A stretch of DNA of 64,000 bases from CAWAHD01 sp963781785 (GTDB lineage Bacteria; Planctomycetota; Planctomycetia; Isosphaerales; Isosphaeraceae): positions 1,426,001 through 1,490,000 of the forward strand of contig CAWAHD010000005.1 of NCBI GenBank assembly GCA_963781785.1, written 5' to 3'. The notes beneath the pieces were generated by a model. The model worked only from the letters and a program-made list of their open reading frames with translations. It ran no database searches and was not told the origin of the DNA. The position numbers and the translations under genes are program-made. Positions 29,339 through 38,533 of the stretch are shown here, in pieces (the first letter of the stretch is position 1; each line of letters begins with the position of its first letter).

Positions 29339-31163
29339 TTGAAACGATTTAGGGCGGCGGCTCACGCGATCGTAGCTCTGGGAATTCTACCCTCATCGCT
29401 GGCACTGGGCGGTGACGCGAAGCACTGGGCGTTCGTGCCGCCCCGGCGTTCCGCACTTCCCCAGGTCCAGGAGAAATCGTGGGTCAAGAACCCGATCGAC
29501 AGGTTCATCCTGGCCGAGCTGGAAGAGCAATCACTACGGCATGCTCCGGAAGCGGATCGGGCGACTCTCTTGCGCCGGCTGAGCTTTGACCTGACGGGGC
29601 TGCCTCCGACTCCCGAAGAACAATCGGCGTTCCTCGATGACGCTTCTCCGGAGGCGTATGAGCACTTGGTCGACAGGCTGTTGGCGAGCCCGCACTATGG
29701 CGAGCGCTGGGGGCAGCACTGGCTGGACCTGGCGCGGTTCGCCGAAACCGACGGCTTTGAGTTTGACCAGGCTCGTCCAAATGCCTGGCGGTACCGCGAC
29801 TGGGTTGTCCAGGCGCTCAACCGCGACATGCCGTACGACCAGTTCATCCGCGTGCAGCTTGCCGGAGACGAGGCGCGGCCGGATGATCCCGAGGCGTTCG
29901 TCGCAACCGGGTTCAACCGGTGTTATCCCGACATGGTTGACTTGAACGACCAGGGTCTGCGGCGGCAAAACGCCTTGAACGACATCACCGAGACCACCGG
30001 GCTGGTCTTCCTGGGTCTGACGATCGGCTGTGCGCGGTGCCACGATCATAAGTTCGACCCGATCCGCCAGGCCGACTTTTACAGTCTCCAGGCCTTCTTC
30101 GCGGGGGCCCGGTTTCGCGACGACTATCCGCTGGGCTCGGCGCGGAAGGCCGCGGGATCGACGAAGCCGGTCCGCGGCGCCCCCGACCTATTTGCTCCGG
30201 CGGGGCGAGTACGCCGCACGGGGGCCCAAGGTACCCCCTGAATTCTTGCCGGCCCTCTGCTCGAGCGAAGCCGCGGCCCAGCCGCGCCCGCAGCCATCAT
30301 CCCGGTCGAGCGGGCGGCGGACATCGCTGGTGGATTGGCTGGTGCGGCCCGATCACCCGCTCACCTCGCGAGTGATCGTCAACCGGCTCTGGCAGCACCA
30401 CTTCGGCCGGGGCATCGTGGCCACTCCCAGCGATTTCGGCACGATGGGCGAAGAGCCGAGCCACCCCGAATTGCTCGACTGGCTCGCCTGCGAGCTGGTG
30501 GCTCGGGGCTTCAGCCAGAAGAGCATGAGCCGGCTGATGGTGACCAGCGCGGCCTACCGGCAGTCGTCGCGCGGCGATCGGGCCGGGCACGCAGCCGACC
30601 CCGACAACATCCTCTTGTCGCGGCAGAATCGGCGACGGCTCGACGGCGAGGCCATCCGCGACGCCTTGCTCGCCGCCTCCGGCCGCCTGAATCAAGCAAT
30701 GGCCGGACCGTCGATCTTCCCGGAGCTGCCGGCCGAGCTCAGCAAGCTCAGCAGCAAAGGAGCGGTCTGGCCGGTTTCCCCCCGGCGCGAGGACAGGGAA
30801 CGACGGAGCCTTTATGTGTTTGTCAGGCGAAACCTGCGATACCCGCTTTTCGAGGTCTTCGACCGGCCCGACACGAACGCGAGCTGCCCGGCCCGGCCGA
30901 TGACCACGATCGCTCCCCAGGCGCTCTCCCTCCTGAACGGCCGGCTCGCCCACGATTCGGCAGCCGCATTGGCCACCCGCACCGCCGCCCTGGCCGGCCA
31001 GGATCCTGCCAAGCAAGTCGATTGGGCGAGCCGTCTGGTTTTCGCCCGCTCACCCGACGCGGCCGAACATCGCATGATGGCCGATTTCCTTGCCGGGGGC
31101 GGCAGCCTGGCTCAGCTTTGCCTGGCACTGCTCAATTCCAATGCGTTTCTCTATGTTGATTAA
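29339..31163 (+). CDS. PSCyt2 (DUF1549) + PSD1 (DUF1553) protein, one frame break
   Basis: TTG start 29339 after AAAGGA. Signal peptide AIVALGILPSSLALGG, then the DUF1549 domain: WVKNPIDRFILAELE, RRLSFDLTGLPPTPEE, YGERWGQHWLDLARFAETDGFE and the CARCHDHKFDPI haem-like motif. A one-base break in the GGCGCCCCCG stretch (30178-30186) separates it from the DUF1553 part, starting TYLLRRGEYAARG and continuing TSRVIVNRLWQHHFGRGIV...DFGTMGEEPSHPELLDWLA and RRLDGEAIRDALLAASG. About 608 residues when joined, a short member of the family. Exported partner of the DUF1501 protein. Its stop overlaps that of the convergent enolase-superfamily gene. Confidence 0.85.
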
Positions 31164-32564
31164 CCCGCAAATGCCGGCACGGGCAGCTCTCTGTGAATTT
31201 CCGCGACGCGGTACCCGAAGCCGGGTCCGCGAACCGAGCTGAGGTCGAGACATCCGCCCACGCGCCGGAACAAACCGGGGTGAACGGCCGCCTCGGGCAG
31301 CGAGGCGTCCGGGTAGAATTGCATTCCGTTGGATTCGACCCCCATGATCGTGCCGGCATGAGCGGCCAGGAGCACATGGGAGATCTGGGCGAGCATGGGA
31401 TTGGAAAGGTCCTGGACCATCAGGGTCATCCCGTGCGCTTTGGCCCAGCAGAGCGAAAGGATGGCGCCGGTCTGCGTCTTGCAGGTCTTGAGGGCGACAC
31501 CCGACCAGCCCAGCTCGCGGCCCAGCCTCACCAGCCGCCAGTCGTGGGCGCTTTCGTCCATGAACAGCGGCTTGCGGGCCGATACGCTATGTACGTCGAT
31601 CCTGTGAGCCTCGAGGTCGTAGGGAAACGGCTGCTCGACGTAGAGGAGCATGCCGTAATACCGCGGATGCTCGGCCACGAGCCGGTCGAGAATCGCGTTC
31701 ACGTAGGCGGGGTCGTTGACCGTGCAATTGAAGTCGGCCGTGAGCCATTGGGCACCCTCCGCAACCGCGATCTCCCCGACCCTCGTGAGCCGTTCGTAGT
31801 CCCAGGCGGCGTCATCGCCCCTCAGCTTGACCTTGAGACACGTGAGCCCATCGCGGCGGATCCAGTCGCAGAGGAGTACGGGATACCCGTCGTCGGGCTC
31901 GGCGCCCGTCAGCTCGCCCGGATCGATTGCGTCCTTTCCTCCGATCAAATGCCAGGCCGGGACCCTTTCAAGCCTCGGTCGCACGAGAAACTCCTCGGGA
32001 AAGCGCCCCGCGAACGACACGTCAGAACCCCGAGCCGGCTCGAGAAACTCGGAAAGATCGGCGCTCACGTATTGACTGCTATAGGTATCAAAAGTTGGCA
32101 CAACGTTGATGACGCCGAAGGCGTCGTGGAGGGCCAGGTCGAAGGCCGAAGCACAGACCAGGGCAGCCAGCCAGGGGACGGCTTCCGCGCTGGCACGCTC
32201 GGTGGCATTCTGCGCCCTGGCCAGCCTGGGCAGGTCGCCTTCCAGGAAGCGATGACCAAGTTCGAGCGGGTGGGCATACCCGGCAGAATTCTCGGACCAG
32301 GCCCGCGCGATCCGCAAAGAGAGCGAACGCAGGGCCTGATGCCGTTCCTCATAACCCAGGCGGCTGGGCCAGACCCACTGGACTGACAGCGGCGTCTCGC
32401 CCCAGCCGTCGGCTCGACGGCCCCGGCGGTCTTCGACCGTCATCTTGACCCGCGCAGGTGACCTCGGTCGTCACCTCCGGCCCGAACTTGAGCGGCACGC
32501 GCGTCTTGATCGGCAGGAAGGTGAGCGACACGGCGACGGGCCGGATATCCGTCGGCTTGGGCAT
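31160..32564 (-). CDS. Enolase-superfamily enzyme (mandelate racemase/muconate lactonizing type), one frame break
   Basis: Begins at ATG 32564 (MPKPTDIRPVAVSLTFLPIK). One missing C near 32449-32455 joins this N-terminal capping domain (VPLKFGPEVTTEVTC) to the frame beginning at 32443 (MTVEDRRGRRADGWGE). Barrel residues are seen in CLKVKLRGDD (Lys), LTADFNC (Asp), YVEQPFP (Glu), LFMDESAHD and ALKTCKTQTGA (Lys). Probably an acid-sugar dehydratase or epimerase; substrate unknown. It follows the PVC-type dehydrogenase gene by 6 bp on the same strand, so a shared sugar-catabolic operon is likely. Confidence 0.82.
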
Positions 32565-32570
32565 GATGGA

Positions 32571-35498
32571 TCACTCGGGTTTGCGCGTCGGGCCGGCCGC
32601 GCTCAAGAAGGTAATCAGGTCGGCCAGGCTGCGCATGGTCAGGTCTTTCTCCATTCCCTCGGGCATGAGCGACTGGCCGGACGCGGACATTTGCTCGATC
32701 TGAGACCGCAAGAGCACGTCTTCCTTGCCGTCCTGGCGGCGGAGGGTCACGCCCGTGGCCGACTCGCTGGCAATCATCCCGTTCAAGACCCGCCCGTCGA
32801 TCGTGGCAACGGTGAAATTCGCATACCTCGTCTCGAAGGCGCGGTTGGGGTCGAGGATGGCGATCAGAAGTGCCTCGGGCGACTTGTCCTTCAGGGTGGC
32901 AAGGTCGGGACCGACCTCGACCCCATCGCCGCCGAATCGATGGCAGGAGGCACACAGTTTCTTGAAGACGGCCGCGCCCTTGGCTCGGTCTCCCTGGGCC
33001 CCAATTGCGGATCGAAAGGAATCGACGACCGCCTGCCTGGGCTGGCTCTGGTGATTGAAGACGGCCACTGCGCGAGCCTTGAGAGCGGGCTCGCGCCGCG
33101 TCAGGAGCCGCTGCCGGCGGGCCGTGTCGATCTCGGCGGGCGGAACACAACCATCTTCGAGCGAGGAGAGCAGCGACGAGGCCCACGCCGGCCGGCTCAA
33201 GAGCGTGTCCAGGATCGCGGCCCGAACCTGGGGCGAATGCATCTTCCAGTCGTGAACCAGAAGGTCGGCGACCTTGGGATCTTTGGTTCGGCCAAGTGCA
33301 GCCACGGCGGCCTGCTGGACTTCGATCGATACCCGGGGATGCAAGAGCGACACCAGCAGGTCTCGATCGGCGGGCTGACGCGCGGCGGAGTAACCGAGGA
33401 CCCGCACCGCCCCCAGCCGTTCGGACGGGTCAGCCGAGTCGTCCCGGGCTAGCCGGCGGGCCGATTCCCAGAGTCCGGTGAATGACCGATCCAGATCGAT
33501 GCGCGCCGGACCTCGGCTCCGCTCGCGCGCTTCCAGAAGACCGGCGAGAGCGGCAAACTGCCAGGCCGCGTAGCGGCCCCCCTGCCCGGCCGGCTCGGCG
33601 ATCGGGCGGATCAGGGACGCCTCAAGGTGTTGACCCGGCAGAGAGCCGGCCAGCGCCAGAAGCGGCTCGACCATCTCCCTGGGAGGCTCGCTGCCGCTGC
33701 CCAAAAGGTTCGCCAGAAGGACCGCCACGTGCGGCACGGCCGAGCTCAAGATCGCGGCTCGCATCCACAGGTCGTTGCCGGGGCGGCGAGCCAGATCGGC
33801 GAGCGTCGCGCCTGCGCCGGGCCCGGGCGTGTCCCCCATCGCGATCGCAACCTGGAATCGAACGTGAAGATCGGCGTCAGCGGCGAGCCGGAAAACGGCC
33901 TCGGCCAGGCGCGGATGTGCAGCCAGAAGGGGTGCAGCGGCCGCGATGGTGCTCTCGCGCACCTCCGGTTTTCCGTCGGTGAGACCGGCCAGTGCCGACT
34001 GATCATCGAGGCCCCCCAGATCAGCCAGAGTCCAGATCGCCTGGACGCGCGTCTGGGGACGCCGCGCTTCGACCGCGAGCCGGCGCAACAGGCCGATCGC
34101 CGATGGGTCGCGGCGGTGCAAGAGCAGCCGCTGGGCGGTGTTGCGCTGCCAGCCGCTGGGAGAGTCGAGCGCGGCGACCAATCCCGCCAAATCGAGCCGG
34201 TCCAGCCGGGGGATCGGCCGCAGCTTGGCCCCGACCGGGTAGACGCGGTAAATGCGGCCCTCCTGGCTGCCGGCTCGGAGGTCCAGCCGCTTCTCCCAAT
34301 CGTCCGGAATCCATTCGGGGTGCTCGATCACGAATCGGTACATGTCGGCGATCCAGAGCGCGCCGTCCGGGCCCGTCTTGAGCATCGTCGGCCGGAACCA
34401 GTTGTCGGAGGAGGCCAGGAACTCGCGGGCAGACTCGCCCGGGCCGCGCTTTCCTCGAAAGCTGGCACCCCGGGGCTCGACCACGATCCGGTGGACCAGA
34501 TTATGCACCGGCTCGCTGACGAACAGGCTGGTCGCAAACGACGGCCCGAACAGTTCGTCACGGTAGGGCGTCGGGCTGTTGGCCGACGTGACGTGGTTGG
34601 CCATGTTCAGGTCGTTGAACCGCGCGACGGTACGGCTGATCGGGTAAACCCGCGATTCGGTCTCGAGCGTCTGCCGCGGGTCGGTTGTGGCGTAGTACGG
34701 GTTGCGGCGGACCTGGCTCCGGGACAGGACGTAGTGCCAGGCCCAGTTGGAGTTGTTGTTGCCAAACCAGCGGCCCCAATCGTCGCGATGACGCCCGTAC
34801 TGGGTCTGGCCGCTCTCGGCCTCGAACTCGCCGGTGTCGGGACGGAACCGGAAGTCCTGGCCGTGGATGGGCGTGATCTTTCCCGTCCGGAGCGCGCGGA
34901 CGCGTCCGCCGCTGTCGCCATTGGCGCCGTAGACCCAGCCGTCCAGGCCAAGCTCGAAGCCGTTGAGCCGATGCTGCTGGTTTCCCGGTTCGAAGCCGGT
35001 GAAAAGAACCTCGCGGCGGTCGGCCATGCCGTCGCCGTCGGTATCCTCGGCGAAGATGATGTCCGGGGCACATGCGATCAACACGCCTCCGCGCCAGGGC
35101 ATCAGGCCCGAGGGAAACCCCAGGCCGCTCAGGAAGATGGTTTGCTTGACGTACCGGCCGTCGCCGCCAGTGTCTTCGAGGAAGCGCACCACGCCCCCCG
35201 GCTTTCCTCTGCCGTCGACGCCCAGCGGATAATCGCCCATCTCGACCACCCAGAGCTTGCCGTCGGCCCCCCACTCAAACGCGATCGGGTCCTTGACGAG
35301 CGGCTCGGTGGCAGCCAGCTCAACCTGAAAGCCGGGCTCGACCTGGATCGACCGGAGCGAGGCCTCCGGGCTCTTGCTCCGCGTCTCGTCTTCCTTGAAC
35401 TGGGCCTCGCCGCCCCGGACAGCCGGTACCGCACGCGGCAGGTCGGAAACGACGATGAGGCAGAGACTCACGACAAGCAGACGGCATGGTTGCGGCAT
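32571..35498 (-). CDS. PVC-type membrane-bound dehydrogenase with HEAT repeats and c-type haem motif
   Basis: 975 residues from ATG 35498 (MPQPCRLLVVSLCLIVV), with AAGGATT upstream; the longer frame to 35978 is not supported. Signal peptide, then a glucose/sorbosone dehydrogenase-like beta-propeller (PGFQVELAATEPLVKDPIAFEWGADGKLWVVEMGDY, GPDGALWIADMYRFVIEHPEWIP), a long helical HEAT-like region (residues ~470-830), and a C-terminal domain with CASCHRF and the family tail (ILDPNRAFETRYANF). Exported, presumably oxidising a sugar or sugar acid and passing electrons to its haem. Likely first gene of an operon with the enolase-superfamily enzyme. Confidence 0.88.
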   Translation of the reverse strand: MPQPCRLLVVSLCLIVVSDLPRAVPAVRGGEAQFKEDETRSKSPEASLRSIQVEPGFQVELAATEPLVKDPIAFEWGADGKLWVVEMGDYPLGVDGRGKPGGVVRFLEDTGGDGRYVKQTIFLSGLGFPSGLMPWRGGVLIACAPDIIFAEDTDGDGMADRREVLFTGFEPGNQQHRLNGFELGLDGWVYGANGDSGGRVRALRTGKITPIHGQDFRFRPDTGEFEAESGQTQYGRHRDDWGRWFGNNNSNWAWHYVLSRSQVRRNPYYATTDPRQTLETESRVYPISRTVARFNDLNMANHVTSANSPTPYRDELFGPSFATSLFVSEPVHNLVHRIVVEPRGASFRGKRGPGESAREFLASSDNWFRPTMLKTGPDGALWIADMYRFVIEHPEWIPDDWEKRLDLRAGSQEGRIYRVYPVGAKLRPIPRLDRLDLAGLVAALDSPSGWQRNTAQRLLLHRRDPSAIGLLRRLAVEARRPQTRVQAIWTLADLGGLDDQSALAGLTDGKPEVRESTIAAAAPLLAAHPRLAEAVFRLAADADLHVRFQVAIAMGDTPGPGAGATLADLARRPGNDLWMRAAILSSAVPHVAVLLANLLGSGSEPPREMVEPLLALAGSLPGQHLEASLIRPIAEPAGQGGRYAAWQFAALAGLLEARERSRGPARIDLDRSFTGLWESARRLARDDSADPSERLGAVRVLGYSAARQPADRDLLVSLLHPRVSIEVQQAAVAALGRTKDPKVADLLVHDWKMHSPQVRAAILDTLLSRPAWASSLLSSLEDGCVPPAEIDTARRQRLLTRREPALKARAVAVFNHQSQPRQAVVDSFRSAIGAQGDRAKGAAVFKKLCASCHRFGGDGVEVGPDLATLKDKSPEALLIAILDPNRAFETRYANFTVATIDGRVLNGMIASESATGVTLRRQDGKEDVLLRSQIEQMSASGQSLMPEGMEKDLTMRSLADLITFLSAAGPTRKPE

Positions 35499-35687
35499 CA
35501 CGGCAATCCTTCGATGCAAGCGGATCGAAGCGGGCAGCAAAACGCGATCTGGGCCGCCGATCCTCCGGCTGGCTTTCAGGCTGGCGGGTTTCCCGCTTGT
35601 TGGCAAGGGGCCAGTGGCGATACCATCAAGTTTCGCCTGGCTCGGACAGCGAAATCGAGCTGCGGTAGAGGTCAAGCGGGACGGTCC

Positions 35688-36266
35688 ATGAAACCACGGC
35701 TGATCCTGGCCAGCGCGTCTCCGAGGCGCCGGCAGTTGCTCGAGGAGGCAGGCTATCGTTTCGAGGTTGTGCCCTCGGGAATTGACGAGCCTGAACCCGA
35801 CCGTTGCGTGCGACCCGCGGATTACGCGGCGCAGCTCGCCTGGCGCAAGGCGGCGGAGGTCGCCGCGCGCGTCGGAACCGGCCTGGTCCTCGCGGCTGAC
35901 ACGGTTTGTGCCGTGGACGGTCAGATCCTCAACAAGCCGCTCGACCGCGCCGATGCCGAGCGGATGATCCGGCTTCAAGAAGGTCGCGAGACTCAGGTGG
36001 TCTCAGGAATCTGCCTCTACCGGGCCGATCGTCACGAATGGGTAGGCGCCGTCGAGGTTAGCGTCGTATTCTTCAGGACACTCTCCGAAGCCGACCGACA
36101 GCAATATCTTGACTCGGGGCGGTGGCAGGGAAAATCAGGAGCTTACGGCGTGCAGGACCGTGATCCGTGTGTCTCGGTGATCCAGGGCAGTTTTTCCAAC
36201 GTCGTCGGCCTACCAATGGAACGGCTGGCCTCGTTGCTTGAAACGTATTCGGCTGTGACCGATTGA
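35688..36266 (+). CDS. maf: Maf family nucleoside triphosphate pyrophosphatase
   Basis: 192 residues from ATG 35688. The Maf signature LILASASPRRRQLLEEAGY, the ADYAAQLAWRKA helix, the catalytic-region LAADTVCAVDG, the GRETQVVSGICL block and YDSGRWQGKSGAYGVQD-like end segment (here YLDSGRWQGKSGAYGVQ) are all present. It hydrolyses non-canonical dNTP/NTPs such as dTTP/UTP or m7GTP analogues, depending on subfamily. The frame is open for 2 kb upstream on this strand, but that is antisense to the dehydrogenase gene and is not coding. Confidence 0.92.
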   Translation: MKPRLILASASPRRRQLLEEAGYRFEVVPSGIDEPEPDRCVRPADYAAQLAWRKAAEVAARVGTGLVLAADTVCAVDGQILNKPLDRADAERMIRLQEGRETQVVSGICLYRADRHEWVGAVEVSVVFFRTLSEADRQQYLDSGRWQGKSGAYGVQDRDPCVSVIQGSFSNVVGLPMERLASLLETYSAVTD

Positions 36267-36351
36267 TGCCGCCCGGCCGGGCGTCGAGCTCGAGCGTGCG
36301 AACCAGTTTCGGGAGTTTCCAGGATCATCCCATCGGGCCGGAGTCGACCGA

Positions 36352-37382
36352 ATGCGAAGTTTTATCATGACACGATGCAAAAACCTCAGGTTCCTGGGTA
36401 CGTTCGTCGTCGTGCCGGTGGGTCTGGGTTTGCTGGCCGTTTCCCTCATGAATCGAACTCGTCCCGTCGAGGCCAACGAGATCATGCTCGACTCCCCTCC
36501 GGCTGCTCCGATCGACGGTGAGCGTGCTTACAAGTACTTGAAGCAAATCTGCGAGATCGGCCCGCGCACGGCAGGGTCGGCGGCCAACACGCGCCAGCGA
36601 GAGATGGTCAAGGACCATTTCAAGAAGATGGGCGCAGCCGTGCATGAGCAGCCGTTCCGGGCCGTACATCCTCAGACCGGCGAACAACTGGTCATGGTAA
36701 ACCTGGTCGCTGCGTGGCACCCGGAGCGGCTCGAGCGCGTCGTGATCGCGGCTCATTACGATACGCGGCCGCACCCGGACCAGGAAACCACGCCCGAGCG
36801 CCGCGCCCTCCCCTTCCTGGGTGCCAATGATTGCGCCTCGGGCGTGGCACTCTTGATGGAGATGGCCCATCATCTCAACGATCTCGAGACACAGTGGGGC
36901 GTCGACCTCGTCCTGTTCGACGGTGAAGAGCTGGTCTATGGCAATGACCCCCGCGAGCGCCAGGGCGAGTATTTCCTGGGCTCGATGGAATTTGCCCGGA
37001 TCTATCGCGAACAGGTCGAGTTACGACGGACGAGGATGCGCTACTCGGCCGGCATCGTGCTCGACATGATCGGCGGCCGGAACCTGCGGCTCAACCAGGA
37101 GCCCAACAGCCGCGAAGCGCTCCCAAGCTGGTGAACGAGATCTGGTCGGTCGCCAAGAAGCTGGGCGCGAAGTCGTTTCGGCCCCAGATCGGTGAGGAGG
37201 TCCTGGATGACCACCTCGCCCTCAATCGAGCACGTATCCCGACCATCGACCTCATCGAGTGGCCGTACCGTTACTGGCACAAGGCCGACGACGTCCCCGA
37301 GAACTGCTCGGCCGACAGTCTCGAAGAGGTCGGCAAAGTCATCACCGCGTGGCTGGCACTGCCGCGCCGGGTCGGCCGATAG
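36352..37382 (+). CDS. M28-family zinc aminopeptidase / glutaminyl cyclase-like protein, one frame break
   Basis: From ATG 36352 (an ATG at 36367 is an alternative), with an N-terminal membrane segment (FVVVPVGLGLLAVSLM), so periplasmic or membrane-anchored. Zinc-site motifs: VIAAHYDTRP, LGANDCASGVALLMEMA and DLVLFDGEELVYG; the third-ligand region is RYSAGIVLDMIGGRNL and the last IEWPYRYWHKADDVPENCS. Missing one G near 37117 moves the end into another frame (37131-37382); joined length is about 343 residues. The pattern YWH..DD...C fits glutaminyl-peptide cyclases as well as aminopeptidases. Confidence 0.82.
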
Positions 37383-37686
37383 CCCCGGTCGGTCCGCGCG
37401 GCAAAGTTGAGCTCAGAACCGCGCGTCGAGAGCGCTCGCGCTTGGTAGCCTCCAGGTCGAACTGGAGTGCCGCCATATCCACCCGGAACCGCTGCAAGGC
37501 TTCGCGGGCAATCAGCATCACCCGGCTGCGAAACATCGCATGCTCGAGGACCTCATCGATCAACGGCTCGAGCTCGGCCCGGACCGCATGCGGCTGATCC
37601 GCAATGCGATCCTTGAGAGCCACCAGCTCCGTCGGAACCTGCTGTATGCCCGCTCGAACGCCCGGTTCGGAAAGTGTCAGACTCAT
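37342..37686 (-). CDS. Small hypothetical protein
   Basis: 114 residues from ATG 37686, with GAGGTG at a good distance upstream. The N-terminal 80 residues are a plausible helical protein (VALKDRIADQPHAVRAELEPLIDEVLE...VMLIAREALQRFRVDM); the last 30 are Arg/Pro-rich and overlap the 3' end of the convergent M28 gene by 41 bases, so the true end may be shorter if this region also has an indel. Not recognised. Confidence 0.5.
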   Translation of the reverse strand: MSLTLSEPGVRAGIQQVPTELVALKDRIADQPHAVRAELEPLIDEVLEHAMFRSRVMLIAREALQRFRVDMAALQFDLEATKRERSRRAVLSSTLPRGPTGAIGRPGAAVPATR

Positions 37687-38533
37687 GGATGCACCTCATT
37701 GATGTGTGGTGCTCAACTCTACCACATAAAATGGGAAAAGGAGAACGATCAACTAAACTGGATAGATCGGGCCACTTGTGACGATTGTGAGGATTCTATG
37801 GGCGCACCGAGCCCGATGAGCCGGGTTGCGCGAGCCTGCCGGCTTGGGGAACACGTCCGGCATGGCCACCGCCCGAGCGGTCACGCCGCCGAGGAATCTG
37901 GCGCGAAACGTTTCATCGCCGGGTCTGCCGCGCGTGCTCGTTGGTCACAATACAATCAGTCACCCATGCATGTGACACGCGGAAGGATGGAAAAGCAACG
38001 AATCGCCGGGGGGCCCTTCTGCTCGGCGAAGTCGTCCTCCACGTGGATATAGCCATTCGGGGGGTCGCTCCGACAAAAAAGCGGTTTTTGGGGGAGGCCA
38101 TCTGGTTCTCGGATTATCGGTGTTTCTAAGGAACAGGCCAGAAGTAACTTCCCGGAATCGTTCCAAGCAAGGACCACGTATAACTGGGGCTCGCGCCCTC
38201 GTTGTTCCCCACAAGTTAGCTGTCGCCAGGTTTCGTCCCTGGGCCGAACGCACCCCATGCCCAGGCGAGGTCGCGCGCACGCTGAACCAGCCGTGTGTCC
38301 CCGGAACCTCGCCCCCGTCACTGATCGGGACCGATTTCTCGCCGTGCGCTCCTTGCCGTGAACCGCCGACAATGATAGTGTAAGTTTGGACATAGCACGG
38401 ACCGACGGCGATCGAGCGCCGTTGTAGGTCAGGCTTTCCAGCCTGACGTTGGGCTGCCGGGCCCCCTCAAGGCAACCAGATCAGCGCCTCCATTCCGGCC
38501 GCGCCGGCGCGGCCAGACGGAGGCACCGCGGCG
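37687..38533. other. Non-coding boundary region left of the defence island, with one REP copy
   Basis: 847 bp with no supported gene; short open frames lack ribosome sites and known similarity. It contains one GTAGGTCAGGCTTTCCAGCC-type palindrome at 38424-38447, about 90 bp before the helicase. No tRNA or integrase is visible to mark an integration site. The island's promoter must lie here. CGGAGG at 38518-38523 is the probable ribosome site for GTG 38534. Confidence 0.55.

Noticed and set aside
31193..33452. Long + strand open frames opposite the enolase-type and dehydrogenase genes
   Set aside because: Arg/Pro-rich antisense shadows without ribosome sites or domains.
33627..35687. A 2-kb open frame on the + strand in phase with Maf
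   Set aside because: It is antisense to the PVC-type dehydrogenase, has no family similarity, and arises from the high GC bias; Maf starts at 35688.
37956..38393. 145-residue minus-strand open frame left of the island
   Set aside because: No ribosome site, unusual Cys/Arg-rich composition and no recognisable motif.
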